A model generated the notes under the pieces. It saw only the letters and a list, made by a program, of their open reading frames with translations, had not been told where the DNA came from and searched no databases. Made by a program: the position numbers and the translations under genes. 42,022 bases of DNA from assembly GCA_903922735.1 (NCBI GenBank), contig CAIXUZ010000068.1:1-42022 (forward strand), given 5' to 3'. The DNA comes from an uncultured Verrucomicrobia subdivision 3 bacterium (GTDB lineage: Bacteria > Verrucomicrobiota > Verrucomicrobiia > Limisphaerales > UBA11358). Positions 7,651 to 15,420 of this stretch are shown one piece after another; positions within the stretch are counted from its first letter, which is position 1; every line of letters starts with the position of its first letter.

Positions 7651-9228
7651 TCAACCCTTGATGGCATTGCGCCCATCTTCCTCAAAGGTCAGCGCGCTAG
7701 TCGGGCAGTGTTTGACGCATTGCTCCCCTACCCTCGCCAAGCCTTCCGTTAATGACCGATTGAGCGGCACGGCAATCCGCACATCGAAGCCGCGCCCGAC
7801 AAAAGTCAAACCCAACGGTTCCTGCGCCTGATTCGCCAGCTCCACACAAATGCCGCAGGAGATACACTTGCCCGGCTCGAACAGGACGCCGCCGGGCTGG
7901 CGGATGAATTCAAAACGCCGGCGATGTTCGCCGGCGAACGCCCGAGGATCGGCTGCGTAAAGTTCGCCGAAGTGGTGCAGTTTGCAGTTATTGGCGGAAC
8001 GGCAATCGCAATGACAACAGCGGCCCGCCGCCTGTTCGGCTTCCGTGATCAGTTCACGGACACTCAAAGCGGCGTTCGAGCCTTTAGAAAGTTGCTGATA
8101 TTCCTCGACCGACAATTTCGGAATCGTGGAGGTGAACGGCTGGCGCACGATCTGCATCGGTTTGCCGGCGAAATGATGGTCCACGCAATCGGCCAGAATC
8201 CGGCCATCGCCCACCGAGCGCGACGGGTCGTAGCCGGAGCGAACCGCAGTGCCACCGGCAAAAACGCCGGGCACACTCGTCTGAAAACTGGCCGCATCAA
8301 TGCGAATGGTTCGTTCAGTGGCTTCGACGCCGAGCGCGGTGGGATCGGTCTTCTGCAGGCTGCCGACGGCCAGCACCACGGCGTCAAAATCCCGGCGCAG
8401 TTCCGCGAGGGTGACATCGCGACCAAGCCGGGTGTTGGGGCGGAATTCGAGTCCCATCCGCTGGATGATGGCAATTTCCCCGTCCAGCACGGCGTGCGGC
8501 AAGTCCGCTTCCGAAAAACCGTAACGCATTTGTCCGCCGGGTTCCGCATGGTCATCGAGCACCACGCAGGCGTGTCCGGACTTCAGCAAAAAGAAGGCGG
8601 CGGACAATCCCGTGGCCCCGGCCCCGACAATGGCAATGCGTTTGCCGGTCGGAGCATTGCAAGTGGGAACAAACCGTTCTTTCGCCGCGGCATCCTGGTT
8701 GGCGACTTCGCGTTCGATCAACTGAATGGCGACGGCACCGTCGTATTTGCTGCGGCGGCAGCCGTTTTGGCAGGGGGCGCGGCAAATCCGTCCCATGACG
8801 CCGGGGAACACGACGTTTTCTTTGACGACCGCAATCGCCTCTTTCATCTGGCCCGCCGCCACGAGCCGGATCACGGCGGGAATTTGCAGCCGCGCCGGAC
8901 AGACGCGCTGGCAGACGGAAATGCAGTCCCCGAGGTGGTCGCTGAAGAGCAGCTCCATCGCCGCTTTGCGCGCGGCTTTCACATCCGCCGTCTCGCTGGC
9001 CACGGTCATGCCTTGGGTGACTTTCGTGGAACAGGACGGAACCAGGCGCGCATCGCCGTTGATTCGCACGACACAGGCCATGCACGAGGGCTGGTTTTCC
9101 TTCACGCCGGCGAGGAAGCACAAGGTGGGGATGTTAAGGCCGAGCTTTTGCGCCGCCGTCAACACGGTGCTACCGACTGGCACTTCCATGGCCCGCCCGT
9201 CAATGGTCAGTGAAATCAGCTTACTCAT
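7651..9228 (-). CDS. GltD-like iron-sulfur flavoprotein lacking the NAD(P)H-binding domain
   Basis: A 525-residue protein with several modules. Residues 1-75 form a [2Fe-2S] domain with exact C-X11-C-X2-C-X13-C spacing (C37, C49, C52, C66), as in NuoG and HydA. Next comes a GltD-type cysteine region (GDCISVCQRVCPA and GRICRAPCQNGC), then an FAD Rossmann fold (RIAIVGAGATGLSAAFFLL at about 198-216). After VVLAVGS the chain runs straight to SVPGVFAGGTAVRSG. The second Rossmann domain that holds NAD(P)H in GltD is absent. The C-terminus has further cysteines (CCHCDC) and a NuoG-like CISCGIC...CVKHCP set. It overlaps the NuoEF-like gene by eight bases (ATGAGTAA), implying one complex. It is probably a cytoplasmic subunit that receives electrons through iron-sulfur centres. 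Acceptor unknown. Confidence 0.88.
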   Translation of the reverse strand: MSKLISLTIDGRAMEVPVGSTVLTAAQKLGLNIPTLCFLAGVKENQPSCMACVVRINGDARLVPSCSTKVTQGMTVASETADVKAARKAAMELLFSDHLGDCISVCQRVCPARLQIPAVIRLVAAGQMKEAIAVVKENVVFPGVMGRICRAPCQNGCRRSKYDGAVAIQLIEREVANQDAAAKERFVPTCNAPTGKRIAIVGAGATGLSAAFFLLKSGHACVVLDDHAEPGGQMRYGFSEADLPHAVLDGEIAIIQRMGLEFRPNTRLGRDVTLAELRRDFDAVVLAVGSLQKTDPTALGVEATERTIRIDAASFQTSVPGVFAGGTAVRSGYDPSRSVGDGRILADCVDHHFAGKPMQIVRQPFTSTIPKLSVEEYQQLSKGSNAALSVRELITEAEQAAGRCCHCDCRSANNCKLHHFGELYAADPRAFAGEHRRRFEFIRQPGGVLFEPGKCISCGICVELANQAQEPLGLTFVGRGFDVRIAVPLNRSLTEGLARVGEQCVKHCPTSALTFEEDGRNAIKG

Positions 9229-11677
9229 GATGGGCCAGCGGTTCAGGGCGGGTTTCTTTCCGGGAATGACCGGTGCAGGGACGGCCGCCGCTCACGATGG
9301 CGATGGCATTTTCCGGACAGTCCACGCGGCAGACATCGCAGCGCGTGCATAGCGCGGTGTCAATCTTATGCCGGCGGTAAGGCGCGGCGGGAATGGCGCC
9401 GACGGGGCAATGTTGCGCGCAAATGGTGCAGCCGGTGCAATGATCCTGCACGACGTATTGAACCAGCGCCTTGCATTTTCCGGCCGGGCAACGACCGGCG
9501 ATGTGCGCCTCGTATTCATCCAGAAAATGCCGCAAGGTCGAGAGCACGGGATTCGGCGCGGTGCGACCGAGGCCGCAGATGCTGCCCTGGGTGGTGAGCG
9601 CCGCCAATTGCCGCAATTCATCGAGATCCGCCGGCACGCCTTTGCCGGCGCAGAGCCGGTCCAGGATTTCGAACATGCGCATCGTGCCGATGCGGCAGAA
9701 GGTGCATTCGCCGCACGATTCCTTTTGCAGAAACGACATGAAGTAGCGCGCCACGTCCACCATGCAATCATCTTCATCGAGCACGATCAATCCGCCCGAG
9801 CCCATGATGGAACCCGCGGCCGCGAGGGCCTCGAAATCCACCGGGATCTCGCAGAGCACCGCCGGGATGCAGCCGCCGGACGGTCCCCCAACTTGAACGG
9901 CCTTGAGCCGTTTGCCGCCGGGCACGCCGCCGCCGATGTCCTCGACAATTTCGCGCAGCGTGATGCCCATGGGCACCTCGATCAAGCCGGTGCGATCCAC
10001 CTTGCCGGCCAGGGCAAAAACTTTCGTACCCTTGCTCTTCTCCGTGCCCAGCGCGGCAAAGGCCGCCGGGCCGTGGCGAATGATCCACGGCACCATGGAG
10101 AGGGTTTCAACATTGTTGATCAGCGTCGGGCGGCCCCACAATCCGCTTTCCACCGGATACGGCGGGCGCAGCTGCGGGATGCCCCGGTGACCCTCGATGG
10201 ATTTGATCAACGCCGTTTCCTCGCCGCAGACGAAGGCGCCCGCGCCTTCAAAAACGCGAACGCGAAACCGGAATGAACTGCCCATCACTTTATCGCCCAG
10301 AAAACCGCGCGCTTCCAGCAACCGGATTGCCTCGCGCAAACGGCTGACCGCCCGCGGATATTCCGCGCGAACATACATGTACCCCTCGGTCGCGCCCACG
10401 CTGGCGGCGGCAATTAACATCCCCTCGATCACGCGGAAGGGAAATGATTCCATCAGCATCCGGTCCATGAATGCGCCGGGATCACCCTCGTCGCCGTTCA
10501 CGATGACATACTTGATTCCGTCCGCCGCCACGGCGGCCCGCATCCGCGACCATTTCACGCCGGTGGGAAATCCGGCCCCGCCGCGACCGCGCAATCCGCT
10601 GGCCGTGATGGCGGCGATGGTGGCTTCGGGTTGACCGCCGAGCACCTGGCCCAACGCGACGAATCCTTTCTGAGAGATGTATTCATCCAGATCCAGCGGA
10701 TCCATTTCCCCGAAACCTTCCGTGGCAATGCGAACCTGCCGCGCCAGAAACGACACGACCGGCTTCCCAGAAAAATCCAGCGCAGCTCGGCCGTTTTGCT
10801 TACTCTCGCCGCTGGGGTTCACCCAGCCCTCCAGCGTGCGATCCAGCCAGCCGGTCAATTGCCGCCGGAGACTCAACGGACGGAAGTGGCGGCGCACGAT
10901 TCGCAGCGCTTCGTCGGGACCGACTTTGGAGTAAAACGCATTTGCCCCGCCCGCCAGGCGGACTTCCACAATCGGAGTTTGATGGCACATGCCGACACAG
11001 CCGACGCGTTTGACGGCGACATCAAGGGCGAAATCTTTCACGGTCTGGCGCAGCGAATGAAACAAGTCATCGCTGCCCTTGGCCATGCAGCAGGAGCCGA
11101 GGCCGACGCGAATTTCCCCCTGACGGCGGTTGTCCTGGTGATGCTGGATCAAGTCCACATCCGCCACCGCGAGATTCCGGGCGTCGAGGAAATCCTCAGC
11201 CATCGCGCCGATGTTGGCGGGCGTCAGATGGCCGTAAGTCGTTTCATCAATCTGCACCGCCGGAGCCAGCGTGCAGCAGCCCAGGCACGCGACCCGTTCC
11301 ACGGTGAAAGTTTTGTCTGGCGTGGTGTCGCCGTTTTCCGGGACGTGCAATTGGCGGAGCACGGCGTCGTGGATGTTTTCCGAACCCTTCACATGGCACG
11401 CGGTGCCATGGCACACACGCAGGCTATGCCGACCTGCTTCGCGCAGTCGGAACTGATGATAGAACGTGGCCACGCCGATCAGTTCGGCCAGCCGGAGTCC
11501 GGTCAATTCGCTGACGCGCTGCAAGGCAACTTCAGGAAGATGCCGATACTCGCGTTGAATGCCCTGCAGGATCGGGATGGTGGCCTCGCGACCGCGGCCG
11601 GTCCGGGCCAGCAATTGCTCCAGAAACCGGTTGATGGCTTCCGGCGTCAGGTTCGATTTGGATTCGTCGTGCGCCAT
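9221..11677 (-). CDS. NuoE-Trx-NuoF-ferredoxin fusion, NADH-oxidising module (HydC plus HydB type)
   Basis: An 818-residue fusion. Residues 12-165 are NuoE-like with [2Fe-2S] ligands C89, C94, C131 and C135. Residues 188-265 are a second thioredoxin-like ferredoxin in which the first ligand position appears to be Gly192, with C196-C197, C227 and C231 present. Residues about 340-720 are NuoF, with FMN/NADH motif GRGGAGFPTG (364-373), DEGDPGAF, and [4Fe-4S] ligands C655, C658, C661 and C701. The tail carries two [4Fe-4S] ferredoxin motifs (C747-C757 and C777-C787). This is HydC joined to HydB of bifurcating hydrogenases, or HndA joined to HndC, in one chain. The ATG at 11677 is eight bases after the preceding stop, so earlier in-frame starts are rejected. 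Expected reaction: electron exchange with NAD(H) in the cytoplasm. Confidence 0.93.
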   Translation of the reverse strand: MAHDESKSNLTPEAINRFLEQLLARTGRGREATIPILQGIQREYRHLPEVALQRVSELTGLRLAELIGVATFYHQFRLREAGRHSLRVCHGTACHVKGSENIHDAVLRQLHVPENGDTTPDKTFTVERVACLGCCTLAPAVQIDETTYGHLTPANIGAMAEDFLDARNLAVADVDLIQHHQDNRRQGEIRVGLGSCCMAKGSDDLFHSLRQTVKDFALDVAVKRVGCVGMCHQTPIVEVRLAGGANAFYSKVGPDEALRIVRRHFRPLSLRRQLTGWLDRTLEGWVNPSGESKQNGRAALDFSGKPVVSFLARQVRIATEGFGEMDPLDLDEYISQKGFVALGQVLGGQPEATIAAITASGLRGRGGAGFPTGVKWSRMRAAVAADGIKYVIVNGDEGDPGAFMDRMLMESFPFRVIEGMLIAAASVGATEGYMYVRAEYPRAVSRLREAIRLLEARGFLGDKVMGSSFRFRVRVFEGAGAFVCGEETALIKSIEGHRGIPQLRPPYPVESGLWGRPTLINNVETLSMVPWIIRHGPAAFAALGTEKSKGTKVFALAGKVDRTGLIEVPMGITLREIVEDIGGGVPGGKRLKAVQVGGPSGGCIPAVLCEIPVDFEALAAAGSIMGSGGLIVLDEDDCMVDVARYFMSFLQKESCGECTFCRIGTMRMFEILDRLCAGKGVPADLDELRQLAALTTQGSICGLGRTAPNPVLSTLRHFLDEYEAHIAGRCPAGKCKALVQYVVQDHCTGCTICAQHCPVGAIPAAPYRRHKIDTALCTRCDVCRVDCPENAIAIVSGGRPCTGHSRKETRPEPLAHHE

Positions 11678-11685
11678 GTCAATTG

Positions 11686-13422
11686 TCAATCTTTCGGGCG
11701 GTTGACGGCCACCGGCGCACTTTCGGTCAGGCAGAACAGATGTTTGCCGCCCCGGAGATAGAGGGATTGCCGGTCGGGCACGGGCGTGGCGTTGCAATCT
11801 TCGCCCAGCTCGCTCTTGCCCAGTTCGCGAAATTGATCGGCGTTTTCGACGACATGGGCGACGCCTTTGCGGGTGACAATCAGCACCCGGCCGCCGCCGA
11901 TGACCGGGGAGGAATAGAACTCATCCGCAAAATCATGCGACCATTTCACCTGGCCGGTGGCCGGGTCGAGGCAAGTGAACTGGCCTTCACCCGTCAACAG
12001 ATAAAGCCGTTTGCCATCGCTCGCCGGGCTGGAGACCGAGGGCACGCCGGAAACCGTTTTCCAAGCCACATTGGCGGCGGTGACATCGCCTTGTCCGTCC
12101 GGGCGAATAGCCAGCACGGCTCCACCCGGATTGCTGGCGATCACCTTGCCGCCGGCGCACACGGGGGACGGTGCTAGCTCGCTGCTGTCCAGGCCATTGA
12201 CGCGCCAGAGTTCCGCGCCGTCCAGAGGGTTGTAGCCGATGACCCACGGCTGGCCGCAGGTGACCAGCTGCGGTTTGCCGGCCGCCTCGACCACAATGGG
12301 CGAGGCCCAGGAACAGGCTATCGGGCGCGGCGTCTGCCAGAGTTCCTGGCCGGTGCCGGCATTCAGCGCGATCAGCTTGGAAGCGGCTTCGCTTTGATCC
12401 AGTTGCACCAGCAAGCGATCCTGATAGATGGCCAGGGAAGAGGCGTGACCGTAGAGATTGTCCAGCGGGCCAAGGTTGCGGCACCAGATTTGTTTGCCCG
12501 AAAAATCCAGGGCCGCCACCTCGGCATTGGCGAATATCACATAGATCCGCTGGCCATCAGTCACCGGCGTGGGCGCGGCCAGACCGGTATCTTCCATCAC
12601 CTTTGGTCCGGGAATTTTGTTCCCCGGCGGGCGCAGGGTGGCTGCCCAAACCAATTTGCCGGAGTCGGCATCGAACCGGTAAACCACATTGCTCTGCGCG
12701 TTGGCCCCGGTCAGAAACAGCGCGTTGGTCCACCGGATGGGCGAACTCATACCCGGCAATGGAACTTCAGTGACCCACCGGACCCCCTGACCGGTTTTTA
12801 AATTCCAAGTCGCCGGAACGGCGGACACTTCGCGGTAGCCGCTGCCGTCGAATCCGCGGAATGCCGGCCAGTTCTCCCGCAGCTCCGCCGCCGTGGGAAA
12901 ACGAATCGCGGCGACCGGCGCCGCGACCGGCGGCGGCGGAAGTTTGACGGCTTGCAGCGAAGTGCCGACGGCCGCCACCGCCGCCGCTCCGAACAGGGCG
13001 GCGACGGCATACTGCGTGACGAGCCGGGAGCGATTCTCTTCGGCAGGCCGTCGCGGACCCCAGGCCAGCAGATCGGGTAACTTCCGGCGCTGCTTCCGGG
13101 CCAGATGGGCGCTCGCCAGGAACAGCGCCGTGACCAGGATCATGGCCCGGGTGCCGTTGTGGGAAATGCGCAGTTCAGTGAACGAGTTTTGCCGGAGTTG
13201 CAGATCCAGCTTGCGGATGCGCTGCTTGAGCGCCTCATCCTGCGGACGTTGTCGCAGTTCATCGTGCAGCCGGACCAGCTCGGTGGATTTCACCAGCCTG
13301 CCTATCTTGCCTTGCGCCTGATTGAACAGCAGCAATCCGCCCATCAAAATCAGAAAGACGCCGGAGGCGATCGCCACCGCCAGCGATCCTTGTTTCCAAA
13401 TTGCCTGGTTCAGCGGCTTCAT
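11686..13422 (-). CDS. Membrane-anchored PQQ-like beta-propeller protein
   Basis: A 578-residue protein. The N-terminal third has membrane helices at about 14-35 (LAVAIASGVFLILMGGLLLF), 91-108 (AMILVTALFLASAHLA) and 135-158, with a charged, probably helical segment between the first two (LVRLHDELRQRPQDEALKQRIRKLDLQL). From about 180 (NWPAFRGFDGSGY) a PQQ-like propeller follows, with repeats such as LDPATGQVKWSHDFADEFYSSP. It lacks any obvious cytochrome motif or quinoprotein catalytic signature. The start shares ATGA with the NapH-like gene, and the NuoEF-like gene starts eight bases after its stop. It probably anchors a periplasmic propeller beside the membrane iron-sulfur protein. Confidence 0.82.
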   Translation of the reverse strand: MKPLNQAIWKQGSLAVAIASGVFLILMGGLLLFNQAQGKIGRLVKSTELVRLHDELRQRPQDEALKQRIRKLDLQLRQNSFTELRISHNGTRAMILVTALFLASAHLARKQRRKLPDLLAWGPRRPAEENRSRLVTQYAVAALFGAAAVAAVGTSLQAVKLPPPPVAAPVAAIRFPTAAELRENWPAFRGFDGSGYREVSAVPATWNLKTGQGVRWVTEVPLPGMSSPIRWTNALFLTGANAQSNVVYRFDADSGKLVWAATLRPPGNKIPGPKVMEDTGLAAPTPVTDGQRIYVIFANAEVAALDFSGKQIWCRNLGPLDNLYGHASSLAIYQDRLLVQLDQSEAASKLIALNAGTGQELWQTPRPIACSWASPIVVEAAGKPQLVTCGQPWVIGYNPLDGAELWRVNGLDSSELAPSPVCAGGKVIASNPGGAVLAIRPDGQGDVTAANVAWKTVSGVPSVSSPASDGKRLYLLTGEGQFTCLDPATGQVKWSHDFADEFYSSPVIGGGRVLIVTRKGVAHVVENADQFRELGKSELGEDCNATPVPDRQSLYLRGGKHLFCLTESAPVAVNRPKD

Positions 13423-14678
13423 CCGTTGGCGGGCTTGGGGGGTTCGGGCACGGGCAGACCGAGCCGTTGGAGTTCCTGCGGACAAGACCGATAGCAACGC
13501 GCGCAGCTCAGGCAGTGGGCTTGATCCGCCTCATAATCAGTCCGCCGGCGGACGATTGCCAGCGAGAGCAGTTTGAGGCCGATGACCAGGCCGATCCACG
13601 CGCCGCACCACCGCGCCGCCACGATATAGCGGTGGTGCAAAGCGCGAGCTTCGGCATAGAGCGTGGCGATGGAATGGTTGCTCGCGCGAAACGCGGCTGA
13701 TGCGTCAGTTGTATCCCGCACCGCGCCGCTTTCCTCCAGCTGGAGCCGCCCGGCTAGGTTCACAAGGCGATGTTTACCGGCCAGCGCGCCGCCCGCCAGT
13801 CCGCCCAATCCGATGCCGCCACCAATCAAAACCGGAAGTAAAACCAGCAACAGCATCAAGCGCCGCTTGTCCGCAGCGTGCGGTCGGGCCGGCGCGTCCA
13901 CGGCGGACTTGTTGATGGCACCAAAAGCGCAGGACTCTTCGCACAGGCGGCATTGCGTGCAGGTATCGGGGGTGATGCGCACCCGCCATTTCGAAACGGA
14001 GGCGGCGAGGCCCAGTAAAACCCCGTAGGGACACAGGAATCGGCAGTAAGGCCGCCCGACAAAAATTCCCACCGCCAGCAGGCTCACCCCGAACAGCACC
14101 ATCGTCAGACTGCCGCTGAGGCGGAAGATGGGAACGAACGGATCGTATTGGCAGATGATATATCCGCCCCCGGTCGCGGCAAAAACGACTGCCAGACCAA
14201 GATAAATCCAGGCCAGCATCCGGAGGGAGTGATCCAGCCAGGTCGGCACTTTGACCGGCTTGAGGAGCACCAAATCCTGAAGCGCGCCGTGCGGACAAAC
14301 CGCCGCGCAAAATGTACGGCCAAAAAACAGGGCGAATAGCAACGGCACGAGGCCGAAGGCCAGAACCGTCAGCGGTACGCCAAAAGAGGAATCGAACAGC
14401 GCCTGGGAAAGATTCTGCATGCTGCCAATCGAGCAGATGCAGCCTTTCCGCCAGAAGCCGAAGTAGAGCACGGAAAAAATGCCGACGGCGACCACCCCGC
14501 TCCGCGAGCGCCGCCGCAGCACCAGCCACGAGACCAAGGCCAGCGCCGCGATGAGCACCCCGACGTCCAGAGTGTCCAGCCACAGCGCCCGCACCGCCGG
14601 CTCGGTCGGCAGCGGGAGGACGTGGCCGGTTTCGGTGAACTGCGGTGGCGGAAAACGTTGAGCGACAACCTGGGCCAT
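13419..14678 (-). CDS. NapH/NosR-like polyferredoxin membrane protein
   Basis: A 419-residue membrane protein. Membrane helices occur at about 38-55, 61-75, 103-120, 155-175, 190-208 and 273-300, with another near 350-370. It has three cysteine loops next to the membrane, GCICSIGSMQ (80-82), FCAAVCPHGALQ (124-128) and YCRFLCPYGVL (212-216), of the CXXXCP type found in NapH, NosR and CcoG. A [4Fe-4S] motif follows at C240, C243, C246 and C250, and another, CLSCARCYRSCP, near the C-terminus. In NapH and NosR such proteins pass electrons from the quinol pool or flavin to periplasmic ferredoxins. The start shares TGATG with the NapG-like gene, as expected for a NapGH pair. No napA or nosZ is nearby. 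Confidence 0.9.
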   Translation of the reverse strand: MAQVVAQRFPPPQFTETGHVLPLPTEPAVRALWLDTLDVGVLIAALALVSWLVLRRRSRSGVVAVGIFSVLYFGFWRKGCICSIGSMQNLSQALFDSSFGVPLTVLAFGLVPLLFALFFGRTFCAAVCPHGALQDLVLLKPVKVPTWLDHSLRMLAWIYLGLAVVFAATGGGYIICQYDPFVPIFRLSGSLTMVLFGVSLLAVGIFVGRPYCRFLCPYGVLLGLAASVSKWRVRITPDTCTQCRLCEESCAFGAINKSAVDAPARPHAADKRRLMLLLVLLPVLIGGGIGLGGLAGGALAGKHRLVNLAGRLQLEESGAVRDTTDASAAFRASNHSIATLYAEARALHHRYIVAARWCGAWIGLVIGLKLLSLAIVRRRTDYEADQAHCLSCARCYRSCPQELQRLGLPVPEPPKPANG

Positions 14679-15226
14679 CAAGTCTTCCTTTCGCGGCTTT
14701 TGAATTGATACGGGCGATCAGCGGGAACGCGGTGGATGGCATCGGCGGGACAGGCCCGAGCGATGGAGCACTCGTTGCAATTCACACAACGGTCGTGACG
14801 GATCTGCAAATGGAGCGAGCCGTTGCCGAACATCGTGCAACCCTTGACGCATTTGGCGCAACCGACACAGAGCGGCTCGTTGATGGTGTATTCGTAGTAG
14901 GGATCCTCGACAAAGGATCGCACGAGCGCACCGGTGGGGCAGAGCTGGTTTTCCGCGGCGGTATTGAGCCGGTTGGGGTCCGGCTCGAAATAGCCCGTGC
15001 ACAGCTGGCAATAGCCGCACATATCAAATGAATGCACGCACTTCACCGCCGATAGTTCCAGCACACACTCCGTGGCGCAGCGGCCGCATTGCGTGCATTG
15101 GAAGGGATCAATCTGCCAGACGGTGTTCCGCGCCCTGGCCCGGCCGGTGACTGCGCCCAGCACGCCACCCAGGGCGAGCATCAGCGACCCGCGCAGGCTG
15201 CCGGATAAAAAATTGCGGCGGTTCAT
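14678..15226 (-). CDS. NapG-like Tat-exported ferredoxin with four [4Fe-4S] clusters
   Basis: A 182-residue protein with Tat signal RRNFLSGS at 3-10, then 17 cysteines. The motifs begin CTQCGRCATEC (44-54), CGYCQLC (70-76) with CPTGAL (96), CVGCAKCVKGC (120-130) and CVNCNEC...CP (147-159). This pattern fits four [4Fe-4S] clusters, as in NapG and related periplasmic ferredoxins. The start at 15226 has a good AGGAG six bases upstream and an ATGA overlap with the preceding small gene; an upstream extension to 15517 has no such support. It probably works with the NapH-like protein encoded next, carrying electrons between membrane and periplasm. Direction is not determinable from sequence. Confidence 0.92.
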   Translation of the reverse strand: MNRRNFLSGSLRGSLMLALGGVLGAVTGRARARNTVWQIDPFQCTQCGRCATECVLELSAVKCVHSFDMCGYCQLCTGYFEPDPNRLNTAAENQLCPTGALVRSFVEDPYYEYTINEPLCVGCAKCVKGCTMFGNGSLHLQIRHDRCVNCNECSIARACPADAIHRVPADRPYQFKSRERKT

Positions 15227-15420
15227 GAATTCTCCTTTCGCCACGGCAAAGCGCATTCCGCCAGCAGCGAACAATTCCGGCAAGTGCCGCGGGCGTTGCA
15301 CGCCCGACGCGCCAGCACTGCGCCCACCACGACGATCCCGCCCAGCAACAACGTGCGAATGGCCGTGCGGGCAAATTCCCGGCGGGTGGTCGGCGGCGGT
15401 TGAATCGGAGTGGGTTTCAT
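15223..15420 (-). CDS. 65-residue Tat-like micropeptide with four cysteines
   Basis: A 65-residue gene with ATGA overlaps at both ends, to the NHL gene before and the NapG-like gene after, so it is almost certainly translated. The N-terminal half is a Tat-like signal (TRREFARTA at 12-20) followed by one hydrophobic segment (LLLGGIVVVGAVLA). The short C-terminal tail has C41, C47, C50 and C56, spaced C-X5-C-X2-C-X5-C, enough to hold one [4Fe-4S] cluster or one metal ion. I do not recognise a named family. Position between NHL and ferredoxin genes suggests a small redox carrier, assembly factor or subunit linker outside the cytoplasmic membrane. Confidence 0.82.
   Translation of the reverse strand: MKPTPIQPPPTTRREFARTAIRTLLLGGIVVVGAVLARRACNARGTCRNCSLLAECALPWRKENS

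Noticed and set aside
7924..9213. Long plus-strand open frame of 429 codons
   Set aside because: It lies opposite the GltD-like gene, is rich in His, Arg and Gly as expected from the reverse of GC-rich coding DNA, and has no domain. The same applies to long opposite frames at 9368-10276, 10631-11761, 28254-29387 and 32810-33694.
7651..11677. Respiratory complex I genes
   Set aside because: Only NuoE and NuoF parts are present, fused to ferredoxin modules; NuoG is replaced by a GltD-like protein and no membrane Nuo subunits are found.
13419..15226. Periplasmic nitrate reductase or nitrous-oxide reductase operon
   Set aside because: The NapG-like and NapH-like proteins are clear, but no napA, napB, nosZ, nosD or nosL gene is in the window.
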